A stretch of 64,000 bases of DNA from Achromobacter dolens (GTDB lineage: Bacteria; Pseudomonadota; Gammaproteobacteria; Burkholderiales; Burkholderiaceae_B). Every line of letters begins with the position of its first letter. Position 1 is the stretch's first letter. Below are positions 7,355-16,419 of this stretch, piece after piece. The stretch lies in contig NZ_CADIJW010000026.1 of assembly GCF_902859745.1 (NCBI RefSeq), positions 1-64,000 of the forward strand, written 5' to 3'. The position numbers were made by a program, and so were the translations under genes. Under the pieces are notes generated by a model. The model was not told the DNA's origin and made no database searches. It saw nothing but the letters and a program-made list of their open reading frames with translations.

Positions 7355-8506
7355 CTACAGCAGATACAACCGGAACGGATACGCGTAGTAGATCTGCTCG
7401 GTGCGATTCACCTTGCCCTCGAACTCCTGGTAGATCCGCTTGCGAGCGCGATACAGCGCTTCCATGGGCGCCTCGCCCTGGCGCGCGCCGCCGAAGAAGT
7501 AGCGCAGCATCAGGGTCGAGGAATGGCCCGCCTCGTTGCTGATGATGGGAGCCAGGTAGTGCCGGGCGCCGCACCGGCGCGCGGCGTCGATGAAAGCCTT
7601 GCTCATGCCCAGTTGGCTCGCGTCGAGATAGACCAGATCGAAAGCGGCGCCCTGCAGGTCCTTGGGGTACATGTCGTCCTCGCCCAGGCCGATGGCATCG
7701 TTCTCGTCTTTTTCCGGCCGCCCCCAGGTGGGGCTGACGACGCCTTCGCCGCTGATCAGCAGGAAATCATAGCGGCTGCGCGCGAACATGTCGGGCGTGG
7801 CGGTCGTGGTGAGCTGGAAGGCCGAGCCGGGGTAGAGGCGGCGCACGTCGCCGGTGCCGTCGTCGGGATCGGTCTGCGGGTCCCTCAGGATCAAGCCCCG
7901 AGCCTCGGGACCGAAGGCGACGGCGCGCGGACGCGCGCCGGCAATCGCGGGCGCGGCGGGTGACAGGCGGGATCCGGGCGCGGCGCTGTCCTCTGACATT
8001 CCGGCCGTCGCCAGGAATCGGAACGCGACCGGCTTCTGGACAAACAACGGCGTGCCGTCAACCGGCAGCAGATCGAGCGCGAAGTGCATCGAAGTCGGCT
8101 GGATCTCGAAGATGACGCACGGCGCCTTGCGCAGCGCGGGCAGCAGGGGTCCCAGCAGTTCATGCGACAAGACCGCCATGCGCGCGTCAAACCGGCCGTC
8201 GAGGCGCCGGTTTTCTTCCAGCATGTCGTAGACGCGGCGGAACTCCTTGGACAGGAGCGCGGCCGACCGCTCGGGGACGACGGTCTGCGTGGTCGCGTCG
8301 TAATCCGATTGCAGCGTCAGGCGGTCGTCCTGCTGTTGCAACACGATACGCATGCAACGGGCCGGTGAAACAGCGGCGCCCGCCGTCATCGCGGCGGCGG
8401 CGCCCGGCAGCGCCAGGGCGCAGGTCAGCAGCAAGACGCCCGCGGCACGTGAGCGCAGCGGGCGTCGAGGCGGGCGGCCGACACGAAAGACGGCGTAGGG
8501 AGTCAT
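7355..8506 (-). CDS. Exported CHAT-fold-like protein lacking the catalytic dyad
   Basis: A 383-residue protein with an N-terminal signal or anchor (about residues 22-40). Residues 244-362 follow the layout of a CHAT (caspase-like) domain: YDFLLISGEG at the place of the His loop, FDLVYLDASQLG at the place of the Cys loop, then KAFIDAARRCGARHYLAPIISNEAG, a long helix and the closing EALYRARKRIY helix. The usual HG is EG (Glu254) and the usual LSAC Cys is Ser297, so it should not be an active protease. The fold call is from pattern similarity only. The role is unknown. It is transcribed alone, with the ppiC terminator at its 3' side. Confidence 0.55.
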   Translation of the reverse strand: MTPYAVFRVGRPPRRPLRSRAAGVLLLTCALALPGAAAAMTAGAAVSPARCMRIVLQQQDDRLTLQSDYDATTQTVVPERSAALLSKEFRRVYDMLEENRRLDGRFDARMAVLSHELLGPLLPALRKAPCVIFEIQPTSMHFALDLLPVDGTPLFVQKPVAFRFLATAGMSEDSAAPGSRLSPAAPAIAGARPRAVAFGPEARGLILRDPQTDPDDGTGDVRRLYPGSAFQLTTTATPDMFARSRYDFLLISGEGVVSPTWGRPEKDENDAIGLGEDDMYPKDLQGAAFDLVYLDASQLGMSKAFIDAARRCGARHYLAPIISNEAGHSSTLMLRYFFGGARQGEAPMEALYRARKRIYQEFEGKVNRTEQIYYAYPFRLYLL

Positions 8507-8601
8507 TGATGCGGCATTCGGGAACGAGATACGCCAATGCTACGCAGGATCCGTGTGAAGGTCTGTGAAGTTTGCTCCTGACTTTGTCCGCGCCCGGACG
8601 G

Positions 8602-9372
8602 TCAGGCCTTGCCCGTCATCACCATGTGCGCCAGCGCGTCGGCGTCCAGCCCCGCCACGTCGCGCTCCACGACCTTGACGCCGCTCTTGAGAATCGCGAC
8701 GCGGTCGGCCAGCGCGACCACGTCCGCCATGTTGTGGCTGATCAGGATGACGGTGCGCCCTTCCTCGCGCAGCTTGCGCACCAGGTTCAGGACCAGCGCG
8801 GTTTCCTTGACGCCGAGCGCGGCGGTGGGCTCGTCCATGATGACGACGCGCGCATCCCAGCGCAGCGCCCGCGCGATGGCCACGGCCTGACGCTGGCCGC
8901 CCGACATGCGTTCGACGGGGCGGTCCATGTCGTCGATCGGCACCGACAGGCGTTGCAGGTAGCCGCGCGCCTCCTGCGCCATGCGGCGCTTGTCGAGCAC
9001 GCGCAGCGGGCCGATGCGGCGCACCAGTTCGGCGCCCATGAAGACGTTTTCCCAGATGGACAGGCGCGGCGCCAGCGCCAGGTCCTGGTAGATGGTGGCG
9101 ATGCCCTGCGCCAGCGCGTCATGCGGCGAGCCGAACACCACCGGCTTGCCATCCAGGCTCAACTCGCCGCCCGTGGGCGCCTGGGCGCCCGAAATGATGC
9201 GGATCAGCGTGGACTTGCCGGCGCCGTTGTCGCCGCAGATGGCCATGACGCGGCCCGCCGGCACCTCCAGGTCGACGCCCTTCAGGGCCGCGACGGCGCC
9301 GTAGGACTTGCGGACTTGGCGAAGCGATAGCGCGGCGGGCGGAGCGGCGGTCATGGTGGCGGAAGCGGACAT
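8602..9372 (-). CDS. Sugar ABC transporter ATP-binding protein
   Basis: A 256-residue single ABC domain. Walker A is GDNGAGKST, the signature MSGGQRQAVAIARAL, Walker B VVIMDEPTAALG, and the switch is ILISHNM. The GDNGAGKST/TAALG style and one-domain length match FrcA-type monosaccharide importers, not the double-domain RbsA type. Last gene of the leftward operon kinase-permease-binding protein-ATPase. A second possible start is the Met at 9354. The substrate sugar cannot be read from the sequence. Confidence 0.88.
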   Translation of the reverse strand: MSASATMTAAPPAALSLRQVRKSYGAVAALKGVDLEVPAGRVMAICGDNGAGKSTLIRIISGAQAPTGGELSLDGKPVVFGSPHDALAQGIATIYQDLALAPRLSIWENVFMGAELVRRIGPLRVLDKRRMAQEARGYLQRLSVPIDDMDRPVERMSGGQRQAVAIARALRWDARVVIMDEPTAALGVKETALVLNLVRKLREEGRTVILISHNMADVVALADRVAILKSGVKVVERDVAGLDADALAHMVMTGKA

Positions 9373-9417
9373 GAATGATACGGCGGCGGGCGGCGCGGCA
9401 CGCCGCCTGCCGTGGGC

Positions 9418-10377
9418 CTATTTGGCGGGGGTCAGGAATTTCTGCACGTTGCTGGCATCGACCAGCACCGAGTCCATGAACAGGTAGGGGCCGGACGCGA
9501 TCTTGTCCTTGGGTTCCTTCTTGACGACGATGCGGTCAATCGCGTCGACGGCGGTGACGCCCAACTGCTCGAACGGAATCATCATGGTGGCGGTGATGAG
9601 GCTGTTGGGATCGGCGATGCGGCGATAGGTCTCCGGGCCGCCGTCGACCGACACCAGCGTGATGTCGCCCTTCTTCATGCCTTGCGCCTGCAGCAGGTCG
9701 TCAATCACGTAGGCCTGGCCGTCGAACGAGGCCCAGACGCCCTTGAACTGCCCCTGGTTGCGCAGGAACAGCGCCTGCATGCCGTTGCGCACGTCGTCGC
9801 GCCAGCTTTGCGTGCGCGCCATGCTGAACTTGGCCAGGTCCTTGACGGCGGTGTTTTCCGACAGCACCGCGTCGAGCATCTTGCCGCGGATGCGGGTGCC
9901 GGAATTGCCGTCGAAGCGGGCCGACAGGATGTTGCCCTGGTAGCCCATCTTGCCCAGCAGGTACAGCACCGATTGCGCGCCGGTGGCGTATTCATTGACC
10001 TCGACGTCGAACAGCATGTGCGGGCTGGCGCCGGACATGACGCCGACGACGGCGATGCCTTTTTCCTTGGCGGCCTGCAACTGGGCGTCGGTCTCGACCG
10101 GCTTGCCCATGGCGATGACGATGGCGTCGACCTTCTTGTTGACCAGCGTGTCGAGCTGCTCGGCCAGCTTGGGCAGCGAGCCTTCGGCGTTCAACTGCGT
10201 CACGGTCCAGCCCTTGGCGTGGGCGGCCTCGGCGGCGGCGTTGGCGGCGCGCGCATGGGTCTCCGAGGACATCTGGAAGGCCACCACGCCGACGTCGAAG
10301 GCGTGCGCGGCGCTGGCCGCCAGCGCCTGCGCGGCAAACGCGCCCAGCAGCAACGTGCGCTTGATGAATCGGTTCAT
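9418..10377 (-). CDS. Sugar ABC transporter periplasmic binding protein
   Basis: A 319-residue periplasmic binding protein of the ribose/galactose (Peripla_BP_4) group with a signal peptide ending near SAAHA. Typical features are GVVAFQMSSETHARAANAAAE, VDAIVIAMGKPVE, GIAVVGVMSG and VSVDGGPE. It would capture the sugar and deliver it to the permease encoded 14 bp upstream. It lies between permease and ATPase in one operon. Confidence 0.87.
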   Translation of the reverse strand: MNRFIKRTLLLGAFAAQALAASAAHAFDVGVVAFQMSSETHARAANAAAEAAHAKGWTVTQLNAEGSLPKLAEQLDTLVNKKVDAIVIAMGKPVETDAQLQAAKEKGIAVVGVMSGASPHMLFDVEVNEYATGAQSVLYLLGKMGYQGNILSARFDGNSGTRIRGKMLDAVLSENTAVKDLAKFSMARTQSWRDDVRNGMQALFLRNQGQFKGVWASFDGQAYVIDDLLQAQGMKKGDITLVSVDGGPETYRRIADPNSLITATMMIPFEQLGVTAVDAIDRIVVKKEPKDKIASGPYLFMDSVLVDASNVQKFLTPAK

Positions 10378-10391
10378 GCTGTTTCCCCTTC

Positions 10392-11336
10392 CTATCCGAA
10401 TTTGAAGGCCGCTTTCTTGAGCACGGCCGATGACACCGCGACGGACGCGACGATGATGAAGCCCAGGACGATGTCCTGCACGTAATAGGCTGCGCCCATC
10501 AGCACCAGGCCGTTGCCCAGGACCTTGAGGATCAGCGCGGCGACCAGCGTGCCGGGAATGTTGGCATGGCCGGGATTGAACATGGTCATGCCCAGCAGCA
10601 CGGCGGCGATGGCGTACAGGAAATAGTCGCCGGCCATGTTGGGCGCGGCGGACGACAGGCTGGAGGTCAGCAGCACGGCGGCCAGGCCGGCGCACAGGCC
10701 CGACAGCGCCAGGCCGATGCTCTTCATGGCGCGGATGTTGATGCCCGCCAGGCGGGCGGACTCGCCGGCCTCGCCGGTGGCGGTCATGCGGGCGCCGGTG
10801 CGGGTCCACTTGACCAGGAAGAAGGCGAGCAGCACCGCGCCCGCCATCCACAGCACCAACGCGGGAATGCCGAAAGGCTTGCCGCGCGCCAGGTCGGTGA
10901 ACGCGGCGGGCCAGCGGCCCACGTACGAGACGCCGTCCGTCAGCATGAAGGCGAAGCCGCGCGCCATGGCGGCCATGCCGAGCGTGGCGATCAGGGAGGG
11001 CACCCGCAGCCGGGTGACGGCAAAGCCATTGAAGAGGCCGCAGAAGAGGCCGACGCCCAGGCCGGCGGCAATCGCCAGCAGCACGGGTTGGCCGGTATGC
11101 ACCAGGGCGCCGGTGACCACGGCGGCCAGGCTGGCCACGTCGGCCACGGACAGGTCCAGTTCCGCGGTCACCAGCGCCAGCGTGAAGCCGATGGCGATGA
11201 TGGCCAGGAAGCTGGTTTCCTTGGCGATGTTCAGCAGGTTGCCGGGCGCGGCGAAATTCGGGGCGGCTATCGCGAAAAAGCCCACCAGGACCAATCCCGC
11301 GATTGCCGTACCGTACTTTTCCAGGATGCCGCGCAT
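10392..11336 (-). CDS. Sugar ABC transporter permease (BPD_transp_2 family)
   Basis: A 314-residue inner-membrane permease with about 8-10 hydrophobic segments and the family motif TAELDLSVADVASLAAVV, as in RbsC/XylH-type permeases (the usual form is GGIDLSVG). The ATG at 11336 with AGGGCGAG upstream is chosen over an upstream in-frame start because homologues begin there (MRGILEKYG). The 14-bp gap to the binding protein supports co-transcription. Confidence 0.88.
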   Translation of the reverse strand: MRGILEKYGTAIAGLVLVGFFAIAAPNFAAPGNLLNIAKETSFLAIIAIGFTLALVTAELDLSVADVASLAAVVTGALVHTGQPVLLAIAAGLGVGLFCGLFNGFAVTRLRVPSLIATLGMAAMARGFAFMLTDGVSYVGRWPAAFTDLARGKPFGIPALVLWMAGAVLLAFFLVKWTRTGARMTATGEAGESARLAGINIRAMKSIGLALSGLCAGLAAVLLTSSLSSAAPNMAGDYFLYAIAAVLLGMTMFNPGHANIPGTLVAALILKVLGNGLVLMGAAYYVQDIVLGFIIVASVAVSSAVLKKAAFKFG

Positions 11337-11483
11337 CGACTCGCCCTTGCTGCATGTGATTGATGGCGGGGCGTCCACCATGCCGCGCCCGCCGGCCGGA
11401 TCGTGGTCCGGGCCTGTGGCGTCGTAGTGTATACCCGGCACACGCGCGCCGGCAGCGCGGCGCGCCGGATCGCGCCTAGGGTT

Positions 11484-13055
11484 TTACCCCAGCCGCAGCG
11501 CCGTCAATGCATGCGACACGGGCGCCAGCGCGGCTTCGGCGGCGCGGAACTGGGCATATAGGGCCCGATAATCGGCGAGCCGATCGGCGCGAGGCGCGTA
11601 GCGCCGGGCGACGCGCGCCAGCGCATCCTGCGCCGCCGCGAAGCTGGCGTAACGCCCCACCCCGGTCCAGGCCGTGGCCGCCGCGCCAAGAATGCCGGGC
11701 TGGTCGGCCTGGCCGACGATGACGGGACGCTCGCAGATGTCTGCCTTGGCCTGGCACCACCGCGGATTGGACGCGGCGCCGCCGCCGAAACGGATTTCGG
11801 CCACGGGCTGGCCCAGCGCCGCCTCGGCGCGCTCCAGCACGATGCGGTTCAGGAACGCCACGCCTTCCAGCACGGCCCAGGCCAGGTCGCCCGGGCCATG
11901 GCGCCGGTTCAGGCCGACAAAGGCGCCGCGCAGATGCGGATCCCAGTACGGCACGCGCTCGCCCTGCAGGTACGGCAGGAACAGCGCCGGCTGCGGATCG
12001 CGCGGCGCGCCCAGCAGGGCATCCATCGCCGGGCCGACGCCGGCCATGCCTTCAGCGCCCAGGCGGCCCAGCAAAGGCAACAGCCAGGCAATGGTGTCGG
12101 CGCCATTCTGGCCCGGCCCGCCGACCTGGTGATGGCCGCCGCCCCAATCCACGGTCATCAGGCCCTCGGCATGCACCGGCTCGGCGCCCACCGCGCCGAA
12201 CACTTCGGTGGTGCCCGAGATGTTGTAGGCATACCCCGGGCGCAACGCGCCCAGGCCGGCGACGGCGGCCCAGGTGTCGTTGGCGCAGGCAATCACGGGA
12301 CGGCCTGCCAGGCGGGCCAGCGCGCCCGGCAGGCCGGACCGCACCGGGCCGACGGTGTCCAGGGGATCGAGCAGGTCGGGCACCCAGGCGGGGTCGGCGC
12401 CAATGGCGGTGAGCAGGTCGGTGGCGGGCGCCGCCGGAGCCGGCACCTCCGCAACAGCCGGGGACGCCGGCCCGGCGTATATCGGAACAGGGGACGCCGC
12501 AGCCGCCAGGCGAGCCAGCGAAACCGTGTCGCTGGCCACACGGCCGGTCAGGCGCAGATTGAGGTAATCCTTGGGATCCAGCACCGCCCGCACGCGGGCC
12601 GCGTGCGCCGGTTCCCTGCGCAGCAACCAGGCGATGCGCGCCCAGGGATGAAAGGCGTTGATCTGTCCGATTTCCGGATGGCCGGCCGGCAGCGACGACA
12701 ACCATTCGGGCAGGTCCGCCGCCGCCCGCGTATCGCGCCAGGTGATGGCGGGCCGGATGGCCACGCCGTGCGCGTCCACGAACACCTGCGTGCGCGTGAC
12801 ACCGCAGATGGCAATGGCCCGGACCGCGTCGAAAGCCGCCGCGCCGGCCTGCGCCGCCAGGGTGTCCGCCAGCGCCTGCAGGCCGCGCCACCAGGCGTCG
12901 GCGTCGATCTCGTCGCAACCGGGCTGAAGCGCGACTCCCGCCGGGCTGTCGATGAAGCAGGAATGGGCGATGCCGCCCTCCCCGTCGACCAGCGCCGCGC
13001 GAAAGCGCGTGCCGCCCAGGTCCACCGCGAGGACGTAGTTCACAGGAGCATTCAT
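11484..13055 (-). CDS. FGGY-family carbohydrate kinase
   Basis: A 523-residue sugar kinase. The N-terminal FGGY fold starts with LAVDLGGTRFRAALVD (phosphate 1 motif), and the C-terminal signature is LPYLQGERVPYWD followed by RGAFVGLNRRH and FGGGAASNPRWCQ. It phosphorylates a sugar or polyol, probably the one imported by the three genes downstream in the same operon. It is xylulokinase-like, but the exact substrate is unknown. The ATG at 13055 is used; a TTG 21 bases upstream is possible. First gene of the operon, reading from the divergent region at 13056-13322. Confidence 0.85.
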   Translation of the reverse strand: MNAPVNYVLAVDLGGTRFRAALVDGEGGIAHSCFIDSPAGVALQPGCDEIDADAWWRGLQALADTLAAQAGAAAFDAVRAIAICGVTRTQVFVDAHGVAIRPAITWRDTRAAADLPEWLSSLPAGHPEIGQINAFHPWARIAWLLRREPAHAARVRAVLDPKDYLNLRLTGRVASDTVSLARLAAAASPVPIYAGPASPAVAEVPAPAAPATDLLTAIGADPAWVPDLLDPLDTVGPVRSGLPGALARLAGRPVIACANDTWAAVAGLGALRPGYAYNISGTTEVFGAVGAEPVHAEGLMTVDWGGGHHQVGGPGQNGADTIAWLLPLLGRLGAEGMAGVGPAMDALLGAPRDPQPALFLPYLQGERVPYWDPHLRGAFVGLNRRHGPGDLAWAVLEGVAFLNRIVLERAEAALGQPVAEIRFGGGAASNPRWCQAKADICERPVIVGQADQPGILGAAATAWTGVGRYASFAAAQDALARVARRYAPRADRLADYRALYAQFRAAEAALAPVSHALTALRLG

Positions 13056-13214
13056 GACATCGATCGAAAAGGGCAAGGGGACGGGCGCGCCGGAACCGGC
13101 ATATTACGAAAACGCCCCTTCCGGCGCATCAATGGAAGCGATGGCACGCCCCCCCAGATCCCGCACTTCCCCGTCGACGGCCCGCCCTACGCTGCGCCGC
13201 AGCACCGGATTCCC

Positions 13215-13226
13215 TATCAATTGATA
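13215..13226. promoter_or_regulatory. Palindromic operator candidate in the kinase/BKACE divergent region
   Basis: TATCAATTGATA is a perfect 12-bp palindrome lying in an AT-rich pocket of an otherwise GC-rich 266-bp divergent region. It has the T-N10/11-A form of LysR-type sites. It could serve the LysR regulator encoded at 16420-17349 or a sugar-operon regulator. Only the palindrome is seen; the protein that binds it is inferred. Confidence 0.45.
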
Positions 13227-13322
13227 ATTTCTGTTCAGGTGACAGCGGCCGGCGGCGTGCGACAGAATGGCCTGCGCCTGGCGGGAGACAGCCGGGCCTT
13301 CACATCCAAGAGGTCCAGGCCC

Positions 13323-14258
13323 ATGAAGCCATCCAGGAACAAGGTCATCATCACCTGCGCCATCACCGGCTCGGTCCACACGCCGTCGATGTCGCCCCAC
13401 CTGCCCGTGACGCCCGACGAAATCGCCCGCTCCGCCATCGAGGCAGCCGAGGCGGGCGCGGCCATCGTGCACTTGCACGCGCGCCGGCCGGACACCGGCC
13501 AGCCGACGCAGGACCCGGCGCTGTATGCGCAGTTCCTGCCGCGCATCAAAGCCGCGTCCGATGTGGTGATCAACATCACCACAGGCGGTTCGCCGGTGCT
13601 GCCGCTGGCCGACCGCATGGCGCCGGCGCTGCGCTTCAAGCCGGAAGTCGCGTCACTAAACATGGGCTCGATGAACTTCGGCATGTACGAACTGCTGGAG
13701 CGCTTCAAGACGTTCTCGCACACTTGGGAACGCCCCTACCTGGAAGGCAGCAACGACCTGATCTTCAAGAACACCTTCAAGGACATCGAGCACATCCTGA
13801 CATCCTGCGGCGACAACGGCACGCGCTTCGAGATCGAGTGCTACGACATCGGCCACCTGTACACCGCGGCCCATTTCGTCGACCGCAAGCTGCTCAAGCC
13901 GCCTTTCCTGATCCAGTCCGTGTTCGGCATCCGGGGCGGCATCGGCACCCACCCCGAGGACGTGATGATGATGAAGCGCACCGCCGACCGCCTGTTTGGC
14001 GCCGACTACACCTGGTCGGTGCTGGCGGCCGGACGCAAGCAGACACCGCTGGCCACCATGGCCGCGACGATGGGCGGCAACGTGCGCGTGGGACTGGAAG
14101 ATTCGCTGTGGGACGGGCCGGGAGAACTGGCGCGGTCCAACGCCGACCAGGTGCGGCGCATCCGCCGCATCCTGGAAGACCTGTCGCTGCAGATCGCCAC
14201 GCCCGACGAAGCGCGCGCGACCCTGCAACTGAAAGGTGGCCAGGACGTTGCCTTCTGA
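13323..14258 (+). CDS. BKACE-family beta-keto acid cleavage enzyme (DUF849)
   Basis: A 311-residue TIM-barrel enzyme of the 3-keto-5-aminohexanoate cleavage (BKACE) family, which condenses a beta-keto acid with acetyl-CoA to give acetoacetate and a new CoA ester. Diagnostic features are the ITCAITGSVHTPSMSPHLPVTP start, the zinc-binding HLHARRPDTG pair, NITTGGS, EIECYDIGHLY, FGIRGGIGTHPEDV and VRVGLEDSLW near the end. The substrate differs between members and cannot be told here. First gene of a rightward operon with a binding protein and an SDR enzyme. Confidence 0.88.
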   Translation: MKPSRNKVIITCAITGSVHTPSMSPHLPVTPDEIARSAIEAAEAGAAIVHLHARRPDTGQPTQDPALYAQFLPRIKAASDVVINITTGGSPVLPLADRMAPALRFKPEVASLNMGSMNFGMYELLERFKTFSHTWERPYLEGSNDLIFKNTFKDIEHILTSCGDNGTRFEIECYDIGHLYTAAHFVDRKLLKPPFLIQSVFGIRGGIGTHPEDVMMMKRTADRLFGADYTWSVLAAGRKQTPLATMAATMGGNVRVGLEDSLWDGPGELARSNADQVRRIRRILEDLSLQIATPDEARATLQLKGGQDVAF

Positions 14259-14314
14259 ACCAAGGCGGCGAGGCCATCCACCACAACGAGATCCGCGGGA
14301 TCGAGGAGACACAC

Positions 14315-15514
14315 ATGAAAAAGACACTGTGCGCGGCCGCGCTGGCCGCCGTGCTGGGATGGACGGGCGCGGCCCGGGCCGATGAGGGCGTGATCCGCAT
14401 CGGCTTCATCACCGACATGTCGGGCCTGTCGGCGGACGCCGATGGTCCCGGCGGCGCCGAGGCCATCAAGATGGCAGTGGCGGACCTGGGCGGCGTGGTG
14501 GCGGGCAAGAAGGTCGAGGTGCTGGTGGCCGACCACCAGAACCGCGCCGACATCGCCTCCTCGCGGGCCCGCGAATGGCTCGACCAGAAAGGCGTGAACA
14601 TGCTGATCGCCGGCGCCAACTCGGCTGCCGCGCTGGCCATGGCCAAGGTGGCCGAAGAGAAGAAGACGCCGTTCTTCGTGGTGAGCGCGGGCGCCTCGGA
14701 GCTGACCAATTCGCAATGCACGCCCTACACCGTGCACTATGTCTACGACACCGTGTCGCTGGCGCGCGGCACGGCGCGGGCGATGCTCAAGGAGGGCAAC
14801 AAGGACTGGTTCTTCCTGACGGTGGACCACGCTTTCGGCCAGGCGCTCGAACGCGATGCCTCGACCGTGGTGCAGGCCGAGGGCGGAACAGTCAAGGGGC
14901 GCGTGCGCCATCCGCTGAACACGGCGGACTTCTCGTCCTTCATCCTGCAGGCGCAGGCGTCGGGCGCCTCGGTGCTGGGGCTGGCCAACTCCGCCAGCGA
15001 CACCAGCAACGCGGTCAAGGCGGCCGCCGAATTCGGGTTGACGCCGAAGATGAAGATCGCCGGCCTGCTGGTGCTGATCACCGACATCCACGCGCTCGGC
15101 CTGCCGGCGGCGCAGGGCATGTACCTGACCACGGCGTGGTATTGGGACCAGGACGACGCGTCGCGCCAGTGGGCGGCGCGCTTCGAGGAGAAGATGAAGA
15201 AGAAGCCGTCGATGCTGCAGGCCGGCGACTACTCGGCCACCACCACCTACCTGAAGGCCGTGGCCGCCACCGGCAGCACCGATGGCGACACGGTGATGAA
15301 GTGGCTGAAGGCCAATCCGGTGAACGACTTCTTCGTGAAAGACGGCAGGATCCGCGCCGACGGCCTGATGGTGCACGACATGTTCCTGATGCAGGTGAAA
15401 GCGCCCGCGGAATCGAAGGGGCCTTGGGATTACTACAAACTGGTGGCGCGCGCGCCGGGCGACCAGATCTATACCTCGCCGGCCGAATCGACCTGCCGCC
15501 TGATGAAACCCTGA
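14315..15514 (+). CDS. Branched-chain-type ABC transporter binding protein (Peripla_BP_6)
   Basis: A 399-residue periplasmic binding protein with a Sec signal (MKKTLCAAALA..., cleavage near ARADE). The sequence IRIGFITDMSG, the EVLVADHQNRADIA segment and GANSAAALAMAKVAEE are typical of LivK-like proteins that bind amino acids, amides or aromatic acids. GGAG precedes the ATG. No permease or ATPase genes are nearby, so it must work with a transporter elsewhere or act as a sensor. Co-transcribed with BKACE, whose substrate or precursor it may bind. Confidence 0.85.
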   Translation: MKKTLCAAALAAVLGWTGAARADEGVIRIGFITDMSGLSADADGPGGAEAIKMAVADLGGVVAGKKVEVLVADHQNRADIASSRAREWLDQKGVNMLIAGANSAAALAMAKVAEEKKTPFFVVSAGASELTNSQCTPYTVHYVYDTVSLARGTARAMLKEGNKDWFFLTVDHAFGQALERDASTVVQAEGGTVKGRVRHPLNTADFSSFILQAQASGASVLGLANSASDTSNAVKAAAEFGLTPKMKIAGLLVLITDIHALGLPAAQGMYLTTAWYWDQDDASRQWAARFEEKMKKKPSMLQAGDYSATTTYLKAVAATGSTDGDTVMKWLKANPVNDFFVKDGRIRADGLMVHDMFLMQVKAPAESKGPWDYYKLVARAPGDQIYTSPAESTCRLMKP

Positions 15515-15545
15515 TCCCGCGCGGGTCATCCCTGGAGGAACGAGC

Positions 15546-16364
15546 ATGACTGTGAAGAACCCCGTCCCGGCGGACATCGGCGCCCTGCCCGTGGACCTGT
15601 CGGGAAAACGCGTCATCGTCACGGCGGGCGCGGCCGGCATCGGCGCGGCCATCGCCAGCGCATTCGCGGCGCGCGGCGCGCGGGTGCATGTGTGCGATGT
15701 GGACGAACAGGCGCTCGCGGCCTGCCCGCATCCCCATTCGCGCGCCGACGTGAGCCGGCGCGATGAGATCGAGCGCTACATGGGCGAGGCGCTGTCGCAC
15801 CTGGGCGGACTCGACGTGCTGGTGAACAACGCCGGCATCGCCGGGCCGACCGCCGGCATCGGCGACATCGCCCCGCAGGACCTGGACGCGACGCTGGACA
15901 TCAACCTGGCCGCGCAGTTCCATACCGTGCGGCATGCGCTGCCGGCGCTGCGCGAGGCGGGCGGCGGCAGCATTATCAATATCAGCTCGGTCGCCGGCCG
16001 CATGGGCGTGCCGATGCGCACGCCCTACGCCGCCACCAAGTGGGGCGTGGTCGGCCTGACCCGTTCGCTGGCGGTGGAACTGGGCGGCTACGGCATCCGC
16101 GTCAACGCGCTGCTGCCGGGCCTGGTGGCGGGGCCGCGCATCGACCGCGTGATCGCGGCCCGCGCCCGCAACATGGGCGTGACGGTGGCCGAGGAAACCC
16201 GGCTCGAACTGGCCGGCGTCAGCCTGGGGCAGTTCGTGCGCGCCGCTGACATCGCCAACATGGCGCTGTTCCTGGCGAGTCCCTTCGGCGCGATGGTCAG
16301 CGGACAGGCCATCAGCATCGACGGCGACCTGCAATCGCTGCCGTGGCAACCGCCCGCGGACTGA
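15546..16364 (+). CDS. Short-chain dehydrogenase/reductase
   Basis: A 272-residue NAD(P)-dependent SDR. The cofactor motif is TAGAAGIG (usual TGxxxGIG), with NNAG, the catalytic Ser in NISSVAGR and YAATK. The C-terminal VSGQAISIDGD is the usual SDR end. It probably oxidises a hydroxyl to the keto group acted on by the BKACE enzyme of the same operon; this link is inferred. GGAGG precedes the start by 6 bases. Confidence 0.88.
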   Translation: MTVKNPVPADIGALPVDLSGKRVIVTAGAAGIGAAIASAFAARGARVHVCDVDEQALAACPHPHSRADVSRRDEIERYMGEALSHLGGLDVLVNNAGIAGPTAGIGDIAPQDLDATLDINLAAQFHTVRHALPALREAGGGSIINISSVAGRMGVPMRTPYAATKWGVVGLTRSLAVELGGYGIRVNALLPGLVAGPRIDRVIAARARNMGVTVAEETRLELAGVSLGQFVRAADIANMALFLASPFGAMVSGQAISIDGDLQSLPWQPPAD

Positions 16365-16419
16365 AGGTCTTCCCCTGCCGCACCGGGGCGCGCGGCCACC
16401 GGCGCTCGGCGCCCGGCGC

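Noticed and set aside
11898-13322. In-frame N-terminal extension of the BKACE gene running opposite the FGGY kinase
   Set aside because: The BKACE family begins at the Met at 13323; the upstream part is antisense to a convincing kinase.
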